The notes: generated by a model from the sequence alone, not told the origin. A stretch of DNA of 64,000 nt from Eublepharis macularius (GCF_028583425.1 NC_072790.1:63202052-63266051); one strand, 5' to 3'; counted from the first letter of the stretch, positions 43,056 through 55,548 are shown. Numbers and translations: made by a program.

Positions 43056-43483
43056 TTGGACTCCTGTTCCTTTAAAAACTTCTTATTTAATAGCTTTTCT
43101 TCTTCCATGCAACTAAAAAAGTGGTAACTTGTTTTCAGGACCCAAAGGTGTATTTAATTTCCCTCTAGCTGCATTTTAGACATCTGATCACTTTTCATCT
43201 CTTCTTTGTTGGCTGTACAGGCCCACATGGCAGAGTTTCTACATTCCCCATCCAGCTGGGGAATTCTAGACTTCACACCAGATTTCACGTAGGTTAGCTT
43301 CCCCCTAATGCTTAGTCACTGGGCTGCTGTGCTAAAGCTTCAGTCCCATGCAGAAACTTACAAGGGAATAAAGACCAATGACTACTGTATTGCACAAATC
43401 TCCATCTGAGGGGGGAAAACCCTCTAGGATAACCACCATATGCAACACTGCAAAGTGCTGCTACGCATAGGACAACTTGGTAG

Positions 43484-43813
43484 AAAAAGGGATTTGGCAA
43501 GTGTGGCTTGTCATGCAGGACTGAGAAAAAACTGCAGCTGCAAAAATTCCCTCTTACAGCTGTTCGATATGGTTCAGGCCTGTTCTCTATTGCATCAGGT
43601 CACCCTACCACAGTCCTGTCCTATAAACAAGCTAAAGAAATTAAGGAATTGATATCTTGGGATAATTATTCCTGTGCACATGTCCTTGTGGGACACGTGC
43701 ATGTTGAAGTGCTGCTTATCAAGCAGCAGGATGCATTAAAATTGCATATGATGCTGAGTTTTTTTGCAACTCATTATACTAAGAGGGAGAAAATGGTTGA
43801 AAAGGTTGAGTAG
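43484..43813 (+). other. unassigned coding-like open frame (about 109 codons)
   Basis: An open frame without an ATG near its start. It encodes LQLQKFPLTAVRYGSGLFSI, ASGHPTTVLSYKQAKEIKEL and LKLHMMLSFFATHYTKREKM before a stop. It is not repeat-like in composition and reads like part of a globular protein. I cannot name a family. There is no clear acceptor before it and no partner exon nearby. It could be a fragment of a decayed gene or retrocopy, or chance. Confidence 0.2.
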
Positions 43814-44489
43814 CCAGCTGGAAAGTAAAGAAAGGAGATGATTTTGTTAATTAACTCTGGGTGGTTTGCCAAGTTTGGCTCTTAGCTACTTCCAAGACTC
43901 GGTCACTTAGAGCTTGTTTGGTAAATACTTTGGCTTAATTTGATTGGAAGGACTTAGCATTTACACACCAGTGTTTTTTTTTTAAAAGATAGTTTTTAAG
44001 ATAATTAGAATAATTGCTTGTACAGCACCTCTTCCACCAGGTTCACTCCCCCTCCTTGTGAGTTCTGCTTGGCTTTCTTTCTTATGTAGGTCATTCTGTG
44101 TGTAAAGAATGGGTAAATGGACAAACAAAAGTGGTGGTCACCTAGCATTTGATGTGTATGCCAAGCCTGGCAACACTATATGCCAAGAAAAAATTATAAC
44201 CTATGTGAATTCGAACCTTTTGCCTATATCTGTTCCATTTCTGCAATGGGGCAGGACAAACAAATATCTTAAGTTCTTCCCTTTGGCCACTGGAAATCTT
44301 TCATGGCCATTCTCTTGCTCTGATGTTTTACCAGACTTTGCCAATACTTGTACTCATTTATATTTATTTATGTAGAACACTTTTAACCTGCTTTTCTCCA
44401 TAGAATGTGACCCAAAGTGACTTACAATGTTAAAAAAGCAAAAGACACAAGGACTAGAAGCTTGCTAGTTAAAAAGAAAGCCATGTTGA

Positions 44490-44685
44490 ATTGCCAGCTG
44501 CCTAGAGAAAAAAGAATGTTCCATTCCATTCCTTTAACAGAGGCTTGATGGGATGTTATTTAATTGAGTGATGTTCTTTATCTCCATGCCTTGAAATGCT
44601 TCAGTGGCTAATTTCCACGCATGAAGCCTCTCTTTAAAAAGACAGGACATATTTTTCTCCAGGCCGGTTGGCAATCCTAAACCCA
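44490..44685. repeat. dispersed repeat shared with 38638-38805
   Basis: See the matching segments under the first copy. Ends ctccaggccggttggcaatc. Confidence 0.5.
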
Positions 44686-45104
44686 AGATTCTCAGGTTGT
44701 TGAATTCTGCACTCAGTGCCTAATTCTATATTTGAACAGAATAATAGTAGAATCTTGGGACACACCTTGCATTTCCCTGCGGCTTCCTTTTCATCTTTTA
44801 TGAGCGTGGGATGCTTCCCTTCACAGAAGACTATGTGAAGGTGCTACAAATTCAGAGTTGAGGCCTACATCCCATGAACCCTCCCTCTCCAGTCACAGTG
44901 AAGCACTTCCACGTCTCATTTATTTCCATGGTAATCATCTATATGTTTAAATCTCTCAGAAGGAAATTAATGGATGGATTATGAATTTGTGCCTCCTATA
45001 TTTTAACATACATTTCGTAAAACATTTTAAATATTAAAAACATTTCAGTATGTGTTTAAAAGAAATTCCTTAAGAATACTAATGTGTAAAAAGATGTGTT
45101 AACT

Positions 45105-45240
45105 TTTATTATCATCATCTGTATTCTTTTTCTCCAAAGCGCTCAATGTGGTATGAAGGCCCCTCCCCTATATCCTCACAACAACCTTGTGAGGTAGTTT
45201 AGGCTGATGGTCAGTAAGTGGCCAAGTGGCTTTCTGGTCA
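45105..45240 (-). repeat. CORE-SINE fragment, minus copy
   Basis: tatcctcacaacaaccttgt and gaggtagtttaggctgatgg are the reversed 3' part of the SINE. Confidence 0.55.
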
Positions 45241-45837
45241 AGTGGGGTTTTGAAGAAGGGTCTCCCTGATTTGTCCAAAATGCTATACACACTTCTCCCA
45301 TCGTATATTTCACTGATCGTCATGGTAATGTTGAAAGCCTTGGGGCCACGTAGGGCAAGGATCCAAGCATCCCTTGCCCCCTCAGCCTGCCTGCTGAGGT
45401 GGGGGAACCGCAGAATGACAGTTGGCGGGATTCCACAGGAGTGTAAACCTCTACAAGAATCCCCTGCCACCTATGAGTGAGCAGGCCCTACAGCCCCTGA
45501 GCTCAGCTTGTCTCTGCCATGTGTCATCCCCAAGATCCTTTAAGGGGATCCCCATCTATGCGGAAACAGTGCACACAGGCCATGTTTTCTCCCAAAAGGA
45601 TCCATGCCCATCACCAACACCTAAAGTTGTGACAAGGTAGAGCAAGCAATCAAGGGGTTAAAGAACTGAAAGGAGACCCAAATGCCAACCCAAATAAAGA
45701 ATAAACCAACTAAGAGCCATAAATCCAGGACCTAAGCTGAGGGAGGGCTTGGTGGGAAGCAGGTTTTGGAAAGCTGTGGGGGCCCGGATGGCTCCCAAAT
45801 TTATGCCTGACCAGTGGACCTGACTGTGGAGACTGAG

Positions 45838-46037
45838 AGCTAAGCTACAAGTGATGCCTGATACAGGTTGGACACTTGTCAGCTTTCCTCAAGTTTTGAT
45901 GGGAAATGTAGGCATCCTGGTCTTGCAGCTGTAATGGAGAGCCAAGCTGTAAAACTAGGACACCTACATTTCCCATCAAAACTTGAGGTAAACTGACAAG
46001 TGTCCAACCTGTGCAAGGCGGCACTTGTAGCTTGGCT
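45838..46037. mobile_element. palindromic MITE, copy 3
   Basis: Same family as 7543-7780. Flanked on both sides by ctgag (45833-45837 and 46038-46042). The centre is shorter than in copies 1 and 2. Confidence 0.82.
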
Positions 46038-46202
46038 CTGAGCTCCCCATGTCTGCAGGGCTCACCACTGAGAGACCAGCCAGCCTGCAGCTGATTGGCT
46101 GGACCACGGTTTGACTTTTATTGGATCTTTTGTCACCACAAAAAGGCCGTTCAGAACAACTCAAGGCAGAAGACATGGTGACCGCCTCATGTGCTATGAG
46201 GA

Positions 46203-46614
46203 CAGGGCCGGCTCCAGCATCACCGGCACCCGAGGCAGCTTAATGCTGCCTCTGTGTGTGCATGCAAGTGCACGCATGCACGCCAGACTGCATGATGATG
46301 TCACTGCATGTGATGTCATCACGCAGGGGCTGGCACGCACATGGGGAACTTTCCAGCCCTCCCATTCAGTTGCTCTGCGGGCCAGGCGCAGCCGGCCGCC
46401 CTGGCCGCCAGCTGCGCCTGGCCCGCAGAGCAACTGAACAGGAGGCTGCCTGCTCAGCTGCCCCACACCGCCACCGCCAGCATGCACTCCTGGCCAGCAG
46501 CGGCGGTGGCAGCAGCTCCGTGGCGCGCGCCCCTGCCCCCGGGTCGGTGCCCCTCTGGCGCCTTAGCGCCCTGAGGCAGCCACCTCACTGGCCTCAATGA
46601 ACGGGCTGGCCCTG
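46203..46614. mobile_element. GC-rich hAT-type non-autonomous element
   Basis: Ends cagggccggctccagc and gggctggccctg, flanked by tatgagga (46195-46202 and 46615-46622). Contains an internal inverted gggccaggcgcagccggc / cagctgcgcctggcccgc pair at about 46379-46430. Confidence 0.88.
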
Positions 46615-46624
46615 TATGAGGAAA

Positions 46625-47055
46625 CCACAGGGAGCTACTTGAGAGAGAGGAAATGCTAGCTGTCTTGCACCTATACCCCACAAATGGGGGGCCCAGATAT
46701 CTCTGGGTCTGGTTAGATTCTTAAAATTATATTTTATCTTTTGGATTTAAGATAGATAAGGGATGATGACTTGCAGGCATATCTGCTTTTAATCTTGACA
46801 TATGGCACTGTTTTATGTATCTTTGTGAGCATCGTATATTTGATTATTTCAAGAAAGATCAGATTGATCTGAAATATGTCTTAAAAGACAAGTTGTTTTT
46901 CACTTTATACCTGGAATAAAGAAATTTCTGAAGGCTGTCAGCCTTCTGAAAGACGCTGAAAAAGAGAACAGCTCTTTTAATACAGTTCTGTGGTTTAAGC
47001 ATTGCTTTAAAATAGGCATGTGTCTATTTTAAAAGAAATGCTCCCCCCTCAGGAC
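46625..47055. other. intergenic: no recognised feature
   Basis: AT-rich, nothing identified. Confidence 0.4.
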
Positions 47056-47074
47056 AGATATACTCCATGATATA

Positions 47075-47480
47075 CTACCTTTATTGATATACTACCTTTA
47101 TTGATTTAAAATATATACTGGCTGCCTCTCCATTTTAAAAAAACTGCCTAGGCAGTTCACAGCATTCAATGGAAACAACACCAACAAGAAGTATTAAAGC
47201 AGCTAAACTAAAATTAACACAATCACAGCCTACAATGTTAAAACACAAAACAGCAATAAAAATATCCTAAATGGTATGCAACAATTGAAATAATCTTTAA
47301 ACAGTGTAAGATGTTTAAAACCCCAATGACAGAAAATTAAGAAAGCAATCTAACAGTAAAATAATAGTTGTAGGGTTATGATTTACCAGTTGAAGACCTA
47401 AGGTCTGGAGAAGTGAGTGAACCTCACAACAGAAGGCTGGTTTTAAGGCATAAACTTTTAAGAAGTGCATCTGACCCGCA
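47075..47480 (-). repeat. probable LINE 3' non-coding end, minus copy
   Basis: tatactacctttattgattt, then ctgcctaggcagttcacagc and an A-rich stretch with aaaacacaaaacagcaataa. This fits the reversed 3' end seen at 33570 and 62460. Confidence 0.4.
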
Positions 47481-49140
47481 ACGATCTCCTAACACAAGGC
47501 AAACAATATGATAATCTCCCGTCACCTCTGGCACTTACCTTGTAACAACATAATGGGTAAATGCTGATAAGCAGAACAGTACTGTGGACAGGAGTGCAGT
47601 GTTACATTTCGATAATACTGGAACACTCTAAGAACAATGGGCTATATATAGTACTCATTCTCCTAGCTCAGGCACATCACTGCCTTCTCTTTGTTGATAC
47701 CAAAATTAACACATACTCTTTTGAAAAGTAACAAAAACAACAGATAGAAGGTGATTTCTTTTGCAGGATTTGCTTTACTGTATAAGTATGCACAGTTCTG
47801 AATTGCACAGAAAATTTCATGGGTAGAAAAGTATCTTATATTCACTTGTGCAGAGAAGACTGGTCATGTTTCAAAAAACGTATGCACTACTTTTTGTAAA
47901 AATACATAATGCAACCCAGAAAGAGAACAGAAGAAATGCAGGGTTGAAGGGAGCAGGAGAGAAGGAGGGTGTATGTGTGTGTGTGGGGGGGGATGTATCT
48001 CTGGAAGTGATGTCTAGTCTGGGGCAAACCCTGCTTGGTCCCACCCCGTTCTGTGACAGCTGCACAATTAGGAAATCTGGGATCTATTTTCAGGCATTGA
48101 TATGATTCATCCGAGACAATAAGCATTCGGGTAATTGCCACCTTTTATTTTATTTACAAAATCCATAAGTCCTCTTTTCAACATTTCAAAGTGGTGCATA
48201 TCATGACAGACACACCAAAAAGTCTAAGCATGAATCCAGAGTATTAGGATATTAAAGGCTGGATCCAAAGGTGCCATTGGAAGGGGTGGGTGACCTGCCA
48301 ATTCCTTCATCCTACTTCAGACCACCCCCCTTGCCTCCCATGCTGTTCCTGAGGGTCCTTTGATGCCCAGGAACAGAATTTCAGTGGGTGCAACAGGAAG
48401 TTGGAAGCAGAAAAGTTCTGCACTGCCAGCTCCACCCTTTATAATCACAGTACATAAGGCAAAGCAAACAGCTACAGAAAAGGCCCTGCTACACATTAGT
48501 CCTGTAAGAAGGAATCCAAAGCAAAACTTCCTGCAGCTGATCTCAAAGCATACAATGGTCCATATGCTAAAGAATGCATAGTAATGATATTCTGGTTATT
48601 AAATTTCTGCATGAAGATTCAGAAATAGTGATGAATGAGCACTCCTTGTTTTAAATAGTCTGAAAAGCTGTACACAGTATCAGGAATTCACAACTGATAA
48701 AGAGGTGAGATCAATACATGTTTAATGAATTGCATTTATTTGTGTACCTTACTATTTTTACTGGTAAAAATGCCACTTTTTGTTAACTGTTAAACTGTAT
48801 CACTAAAAAGAAAAGCATTCCTTGCACATTTTGGGGGAAAGAAGGTTTTTTCTGTCAAATTTCTCACAAAGGACAATTGATAAATTGATATAATAGAAGC
48901 TATCTCACATTTTTTAAAAAACCTAACTGGGGATTGGCTTATTTTATCAGTCTATCAGGGCATTTAGGTGATGGTTTGTGACTTTTTGGAGAAATACAAT
49001 GTACACACATCCAACTAGGAAAAATGTATTTCCTTTAATATTTTCTGCTTTCTCAAGGACATATTGTTAGGACTCTATATGAGAAATTTATCTAGAATAC
49101 AATGAAATATGGTTGGTTCATTCCTATATGTTCATGTCTT
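47480..49140. other. intergenic: no recognised gene
   Basis: A short TG-rich tract near 47972-47985. Otherwise nothing. Confidence 0.4.
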
Positions 49141-49147
49141 GGTGCTT

Positions 49148-49398
49148 GAGAGCCAGATTGGTGTAGAGGTTAAGAACGCGGGACTCTAATCTGGAGGACC
49201 GGGTTGGATTCCCTACTCTTCCACTTGAAGCCAGCTGGGTGACCTTGGGTCAGTCACAGCTCTTCCAGAGTTCTCTCAGCCCCACCCACCTCACAGGGTA
49301 ATTGTTGTGGGGATACTCATAGCATACTTAGTAAATTGCTCTGAGTGGGCATTAAGTTGTCCTGAAGAGTGGAATATAAATAAAATATTATTATTTAC
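49148..49398 (+). repeat. CORE-SINE (tRNA-headed), plus copy
   Basis: gagccagattggtgtagagg head, gctgggtgaccttgggtcag CORE, tgagtgggcattaagttgtc and an ATT tail. Directly followed by a Sauria SINE. Confidence 0.88.
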
Positions 49399-49408
49399 TT
49401 AATTATAG

Positions 49409-49732
49409 GCGGTCCATGGCGCAGAGTGGTAAGCTGCAGTACTGCGGCCCAAGCTCTGTTCACGACCTGAGTTCGATCCTGGCGGAAGCCGGGTTCAAGA
49501 AGCCAGCTCAAGGTTGACTCAGCCTTCCATCCTTCCGAGTTTGGTAAAATGAATACCCAGTTTCCTGGGGGGTAAAGTGTAGATGACTGGGAAAGGCAAT
49601 GGCAAAAGAAAATGTCTGCCTGACAAGAAATGCCTGCCAAGAAAATGTTGTGATGCGATGTCCCCCCATAGGTCAGTAATGACTTGGTGCTTGCACAGGG
49701 GACCTTTACCTATCTTATTTACTTAATTAAGA
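49409..49732 (+). repeat. Sauria SINE (tRNA head, BovB-like 3' end)
   Basis: ccatggcgcagagtggtaag head and gagttcgatcctggcggaag box B. The body has ggttgactcagccttccatc and ggtaaaatgaatacccagtt. The 3' end reads ggtcagtaatgacttggtgc then ttgcacaggggacctttacc. This family is known from squamates and is mobilised by BovB LINEs, so it is the best clue to the host group. Confidence 0.9.
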
Positions 49733-49734
49733 CC

Positions 49735-50390
49735 ACTTAATTTAGTGAGCTCTCTGAACAAAACATATTTAGTATACCTGCCCCTGACTCATTTCATGGT
49801 CTGCCAAGCGAATTATAAAGTGAATTGGAACTACTGTGATGAAATCAACCAGTTTTAAAAGCAGTGTGGCTTACGAATTCCACCCCCCAGTCAAAATAAA
49901 AGGCAGACACAAAGCTTGGGGATAAAATTGGGCCAGTTTATTAATTATAAAATAAACTGTCAATACGGCAAGGGATCTAACTAACTAGCAGTACAGGTCA
50001 AGCCCTGGGGTCACACCAGACCTCCTCCTTGATCTGTCTGGGCAAGCCCCCACTGCCCAGAGGTGAGCCATACAAACGCATGGCTGTACCTGGTGGCCAG
50101 GCAAATGGTTCCCCCCTCCAAGCCTGCAGTACCTCACCATACGGCAGGAAGGCCTTACTCATACAGGGAGAGCTACACAGCAGTCTGCCCTCGCAACTGG
50201 CAGTCGTACAGCCTACCAGCTGCTCCTGACAGACTCCAATTCCCAACCAATGAGGATGTGCCAAGGGGGTCACTGGCCCACTCATTTTTCCATCCTAACC
50301 TGCCAGCGACCAAACTATTTCAGCTCCACCATGTCAATTACATAAATCCATCCCACAGTGCAAGTTAGGCAAAAAACACCTCCACCTATA
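49735..50390. other. intergenic: no recognised feature
   Basis: Nothing identified. Short overlapping frames at about 49998-50368 are low-confidence noise. Confidence 0.4.
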
Positions 50391-50401
50391 AGCCAATTAG
50401 G

Positions 50402-50757
50402 CAGGGGTCATTTTGCAGAAAAAGAGATGCAGGAACTCATTAGCATAACTCATTAGCACTTGCCATGCCCCTTGAAATCACCAGAAGTGTGCCATTACAG
50501 TGCACACTGCACATCTGGGGAGGGGGACATACAGTAACATTCAAGAACAGTGTGTTTCTATGCTTTTCTAGACAGATTAGAGCAGCTTCAGACAGACAAC
50601 AAAGCCAGCAAAATACACAGGCGGGGGGGGAGGGAAGATATACTCTCCGCTTGCAGGCTGGAAGGACGGGCTCTGGAAGCTGCTGTGGGCCGCCTCAACT
50701 GGCCTGCAGGCCAGGAGGATGGGCAGCGCATTCCCCCCCCCCCCAAAATGAGCCCTG
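50402..50757. mobile_element. hAT-type non-autonomous element, second family, copy B
   Basis: Ends caggggtcattttgcag and ccaaaatgagccctg, flanked by caattagg (50394-50401 and 50758-50765). Shares catt-agcataactcatt with copy A at 27535. Confidence 0.88.
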
Positions 50758-50799
50758 CAATTAGGAGAGGAGAAAAAAATTCCTACCTGGCCCTGATAA

Positions 50800-51480
50800 A
50801 CAGCAACCGGCTAATCCTGCACTGCTAAGGGCAGGTGGGTGGGCCAAGCAACAAGGTGACTGTGTGCTGGGGCAGGGTGAAGCAGACTTATAAGCCTTTT
50901 GCTCCATCCACCCAACAGAGCCTCGGATGCCCAGGAAAGGTCCTGCTGTCTTTTCTTCTTCTGGGGCAGCAAATGCAGCCCTCGTCCCAAGCAGTGGCGA
51001 TTCATTAGGCAACCTGAAGGACAACAATGAAGAATATTGTCCTCCATATCGGTGACGACTCACTTCTCGCGCAGGCGCATTGCTGATGATTCTGGCTGCA
51101 AAGCTGCTGGCAGAGGGCCTGCCGAATTGACTGCCTAAGCACTCCTCTCCACGCCTCCCCTCAGAGCCCTCCCGCTCTGGCCTCCAGGCTGCTGTAAAAT
51201 GCCCTCTTGCTGCTGGGAGGAGCGTCCAGGACATCAGTTTGCCAGGCCCCCTCGTAGCGGCAAGTGGGTGCTTCGCAGTGGCTTTCAGGCCAGAAAGAGA
51301 GGGTGCTACGGGGAAGAGCAGAATACAAATCTTCGCACAGGCACATTGCCAGGAAGGGGCCCACCGAATTGATGGCCTAAGCACTCCTTCCTGTGCCTCA
51401 ACTGAGGGTCTCTGAGGAGAAGGTGGAAGCCCCAGCAGCACGGGATGCCTGTCCATGCTTGCCTGGGAGGGCAAGCTCCT
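50800..51480. repeat. GC-rich segment with a diverged internal duplication
   Basis: About 51064-51150 and 51330-51395 share gcacattgc, ccgaattga and gcctaagcactcct in order, about 260 bp apart. No family recognised. A 262-codon minus-strand frame across it has no domain. Confidence 0.4.
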
Positions 51481-51489
51481 GTAAAGCTT

Positions 51490-52545
51490 ATTCAAAAGTC
51501 GAAAGAGTTTATTGTCTATAGCCATAGGCCGTCGCAATTCACCAAACATTGACTAATAAACAATTAAGTCCCTTATCACAGTTTATATAGGTTATTAAAA
51601 TTAATTAAAACAATACAGTATGCCAAACTATCCCAGGGGTCACGAAACAGCCTCATTCAGTACCACCTTAGATCTTATCTTTTTGGCTGCGAGTGCAAAC
51701 TGAGAGACTCTAAAGGACACATGATTATCAGTGTCAGATAACAAAAACACAATCTTCTCGATTTCAGAGTATGTGTTTGTCACTGATAGGATTCTAGCCA
51801 AAAAATTAGCTCTGGGTACACTATATAATGGACAATAAAGTAGGTAGTGGGAAAGGTTCTCCCCTGTAGGTAATCCACAAATGCAGGTGTGATCTTCCAT
51901 AGGGGTGTGAGAATAATGCCCTGCCAAAAGAGCTGTCTGCATCATCTGGAAGCGCAGAGCAGTGAAAGACACTCTGGAAGCGCAGAGCAGTGAAAGACAA
52001 GTCTTCGGGCCTCAATATCCCCAACCAGAGGAAACTTGGACTAGCCAACAGGTTGTACATCAGGATTCTCTGGCCCTGCCAGAATGGGCACCAGTTTCCA
52101 AAGCTGAAATTAGAGGACTAATTGCCACATTACCCACTGGTAAATCTCCAGGTGACATGTTACCACCCAAACTGTATAAAGCCTTCCCAGACTGGTGGGC
52201 CCCAGTACTGGCTAGGGTGTTTACTTAAATTAATGGTTCAGGCCTAATCCCCTCTGGATGGAAGCTGAGCATAGTGGTACCTATACACAAAAAGGGGGAT
52301 AAATCTGACCCGCAAAATTATAGACCAATAAGTCTACTTGACACAGCAGCAAAACTGTATAGCAAATATCTGGTGGCAAAATTGGAAGATTGGGTGACCA
52401 CCGAAAAAATAATTCATCCCACACAAGCGGGATTTCGGAAAGGTCTTGGAACTATAGACCACTGTAGAGCTTATTCTCCCCTCCCTAAAGAAAGCCTAAC
52501 TGAAATCCTGAAGGCAGTTTCCTCGGAGTAAGCTCTATTGTCCGT
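51490..52545. mobile_element. non-LTR LINE fragment with a 5' inversion (twin-priming pattern)
   Basis: Minus 51640-51972 encodes the C-terminal zinc-knuckle region (HTCICGLPTGENLSHYLLYC) and FALAAKKIRSK. Plus 52062-52531 encodes reverse transcriptase blocks VPIHKKGDKSDPQNYRPISL, LLDTAAKLYSKYL and QAGFRKGLGTIDHC. The 3' part on minus joined to an upstream part on plus is the product expected from twin priming. At the junction gaagcgcagagcagtgaaag is duplicated. Clade not assigned. Confidence 0.78.
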
Positions 52546-52559
52546 GGACCAGAGAATGG

Positions 52560-53070
52560 CAAGTTACTTCCCAATTCCGACAAAATTTTTACAAAAAACA
52601 TTGTATACAAAGAAAACTTACACCGTTGATGACTGGTTGTTATGTTTCATGAAAAATTTAAAAATGACCAACAACAGTTTTTTTAGAGCCCGTTGTATTT
52701 TTTCACACAATGGGCTTTGTTGCTAGTATGGAATATACTGTAAATGTAAGGATTAATATGGAGCAAATAGGAATTGTGTTAGTATTACAAATGATCAATA
52801 TGAGAGTGACTTACTATGTTAGAGGAATTTCAGTCAAAACACAGTTATTAATAATTTGGTGAGTAATCTGTTCATTACTAGAATACCAAATATAATTATA
52901 TCCATTAATTCCCATTTTTTGTTGTCAGTTTTTATTACAATACCAGATTTAATGGAACAATTAATATTGATTTTAGTATTTCAGCAGTGGATATCCTTTT
53001 GCCATCTTTTTCTTTTTTCCTCAAGCTTTATTCTCTTTTCTTTCCTCAAGTTTACTTTTCTCAGTCTTTT
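52560..53070. other. intergenic: no recognised feature
   Basis: AT-rich; no gene or repeat recognised. Confidence 0.4.
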
Positions 53071-53078
53071 GCTTATTT

Positions 53079-53340
53079 GGTGTAGTGGTTTGGTGTAGTG
53101 GTTAAAAGCGGTGGGACTCTAATCTGGAGAACTGGGTTTGAGTCTCCACTCTTCCACTTGTAGCCAGCTGGGTGACCTTGAATCAGTCACAGCTCTTTCA
53201 GAGCTCTCTCAGCCCCACTCACCTCACAGGGTGTCTGTTTGTGATGATAATAATGACATACTTTGTACATGGCTCTGAGTGGGCATTAAGTTGTCCTGAT
53301 GGGCGATATATAAATTGAATGTTATTATTATTATTATTTT
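53079..53340 (+). repeat. CORE-SINE (tRNA-headed), plus copy
   Basis: gtttggtgtagtggttaaaa head with a local ggtttggtgtagtg duplication, ctgggtgaccttgaatcagt CORE, gggcattaagttgtcctgat and an ATT tail. Confidence 0.88.
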
Positions 53341-53344
53341 CTAT

Positions 53345-54225
53345 CCTTAACCTCTTCTCTACTTCTGTACTGTTAGTTTTCCTGTGTGTGAGGTTTTAAA
53401 TCTAGCCAGACTGACAGTTTTCCCCTCCTCATGGAATCAGGACTGCAAATTGCTTAGTTTCCTGTACTAAGCATTCCATGTCAACGTATCAGCTAAATGA
53501 TAACAGAGGCTTTACAAGTGCAATACTGTATTGTGTCCTGGTGCAGTGATTCAGAGTTGTACAACTATGTACTGTGCAGGATCTTTCATAAAGATGAGAG
53601 CAAATGATTACATGTAGGCAGAAAGAGGACGCGCCAATACTACTCCTATTTGCATTAAAAGGAGTGAAAGGCAACTTTGCCTTTGATAACTTACACGGGT
53701 TCCAAAGTTGTTATAGTTCAAACAAAGTAGAATATGATGAGCTTTAATAATGCAGTTTTCTTTCTTTGAAAATACTCATCCAATAGTCCTGTGACTAAGG
53801 CAGCATTCAGATGGCAGCTTCTCCAGCCATAATTCTGCACAACTTGTGACATCAACTGTGAGGCTCCTCCCTCACTAGCGCCCCACCTGGTGTCTGCTAT
53901 TCTACCAGCTCCCCAAGCAGGTGTGCTCTGACCTCAGATAGGCAGGGAAGAGAGTTGCACAGGGCTGGTGAGGGAGATGGACAGGAGGATGGTGTCGCTG
54001 GACATCAACTTGAACAGGAATATCCTGTATCCAAAGCAACCACCTGTCAAACCATAATATGCGGCTGGTGAACTGCAGCTTATTGGGTCATGAATTTGTT
54101 GGCCAATCTTAAAATAGGATTTGTCTTTTCTTACATAAATAGGTGCTATTGGGTACAATATACATCGATACTTTAACATACTATCTCAAAAGGAGCTTGG
54201 CTACCTGGAAATACTGCTGGTTTTT
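53345..54225. other. intergenic: no recognised feature
   Basis: Nothing identified. Confidence 0.4.
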
Positions 54226-54229
54226 AAAT

Positions 54230-54365
54230 CTTTGCAAATTTGCATGTATGTACCCATTACATGTTTATTGAAATGTCTTTGATATTGATTGTACTGGCAC
54301 ATTGTGTAACTTGCCTTGGATCTCAATGGACTATAAATAATGTAAATATAAATAAATAAATATGC
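54230..54365 (+). repeat. LINE 3' tail (L2-like), copy 1
   Basis: tattgaaatgtctttgatat, then aacttgccttggatctcaat, and ggactataaataatgtaaat ending in AAAT repeats. Confidence 0.5.
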
Positions 54366-54864
54366 TTTCAGGGTTGGATCCAATGAGTTCCTTCCACTGA
54401 GTTGGATCCTGTGAGTCACTTTCAACAAGTCTTTCTCCAACAGAGAAATACTTCCTTCAACAAGGAAAGGCTTTTCTCCATCAGAACAAATCATTTTCCA
54501 TTGGAAGCCTTTCTCAGTTTAAAGAAGCCTTATTGGAAGAGAGTTACAGGATCTAGCTGCTAATATGCAACTGCCCAGATGTTATACTATGCATGCAGAT
54601 ATCTTTATGTCTCACATAGCACTTTACCAGCCAACAGCTGTTGGGCCACATACTTCCTGAATGCAGGCGATCTCAAGGGCCAGCCTGACCAGGAAGCACT
54701 AAAAAAGATGCCAGTCTGGGGTTCCTCCTGTAGCCTTTGGTTCTTGCTTGACAAGGTGATGTCCCACAGGATGGTTTTAGATGGATGTGTGGTCTGCAGT
54801 ACAGCAGCAGGATTTGAGTCCATTCCTAATGTTATGTCCTTGTAAACTTGATTTACCCTATGGC

Positions 54865-54990
54865 ATTGTTTACTGAAATGTCCTTGATATTGACTGTAAT
54901 AATCTCACATTATGTAATCCACCTTGAGACTCAGAGAGAAAGGTGGACTATCAATGACATAAATAATAATAACGATAAATAATAATAAAG
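54865..54990 (+). repeat. LINE 3' tail (L2-like), copy 2
   Basis: tactgaaatgtccttgatat, aatccaccttgagactcaga and gtggactatcaatgacataa ending in AAT repeats. Same layout as copy 1. Confidence 0.5.
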
Positions 54991-54999
54991 ACCAACAAG

Positions 55000-55150
55000 A
55001 TTTTCAGAGTGTAAGCTTTTGGGAGTCAGAGCTCCCTTCTTCAAGCCGTTGCTGTTTGTGTGTGAAGAAGGGTACTCTGACTCTCAAAAGCTCATAACCT
55101 GAAAATGTTGTTGGTCTCTTAAGGTGCCACTGGACTCAAATCCTGCTGAT
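55000..55150 (+). repeat. dispersed retroelement 3'-end-like fragment (ctgaagaagggagc family)
   Basis: Contains gtgaagaagggtactctgac, aaaatgttgttggtctctta and aggtgccactggactcaaat, as at 303-415. It also carries an inverted gagctcccttcttcaagcc, so the ends fold back. Confidence 0.55.
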
Positions 55151-55548
55151 ATTCAAAAGGAGCACGCTGAAAACGTGCCCCAATTACCTGCTCCATCGGT
55201 TTATATTTTACTAGAATTGTTCAGAAGCAATTCAAGATTCGTGCTGTTTTTGAAAAAAGAGCCCAGGCTGCGAAGTCTTGCTCCGCCTCATAGTTTTTAA
55301 ATGCCAGGGTGCCATCTGCCTAGCAGGGATTTGTAGCTCAAGGTCGATACTCTCTTACTCCCATGTCTCTCTCTTCTATTCTTTTAAAGTACTTTATATT
55401 TGGGTTTTTTAAAAAATCGCTGCCAGTTTGGGCAAGACGTCCGCCTCCGGTCTCTGAGCGCAGCAGAGGTTCGCACGTGAAAACAGCCCCTGCGCCGGAG
55501 TTATGTCTTCCTTCTGGACCGTCTGAACTCCAAGGAGAAAAGCCAGAC

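Noticed and set aside
50761-51549. 262-codon minus-strand open frame, the longest in the window
   Set aside because: It runs through a GC-rich, internally duplicated segment and into a LINE 3' end, has no recognisable domain, and its composition matches random reading of GC-rich DNA.
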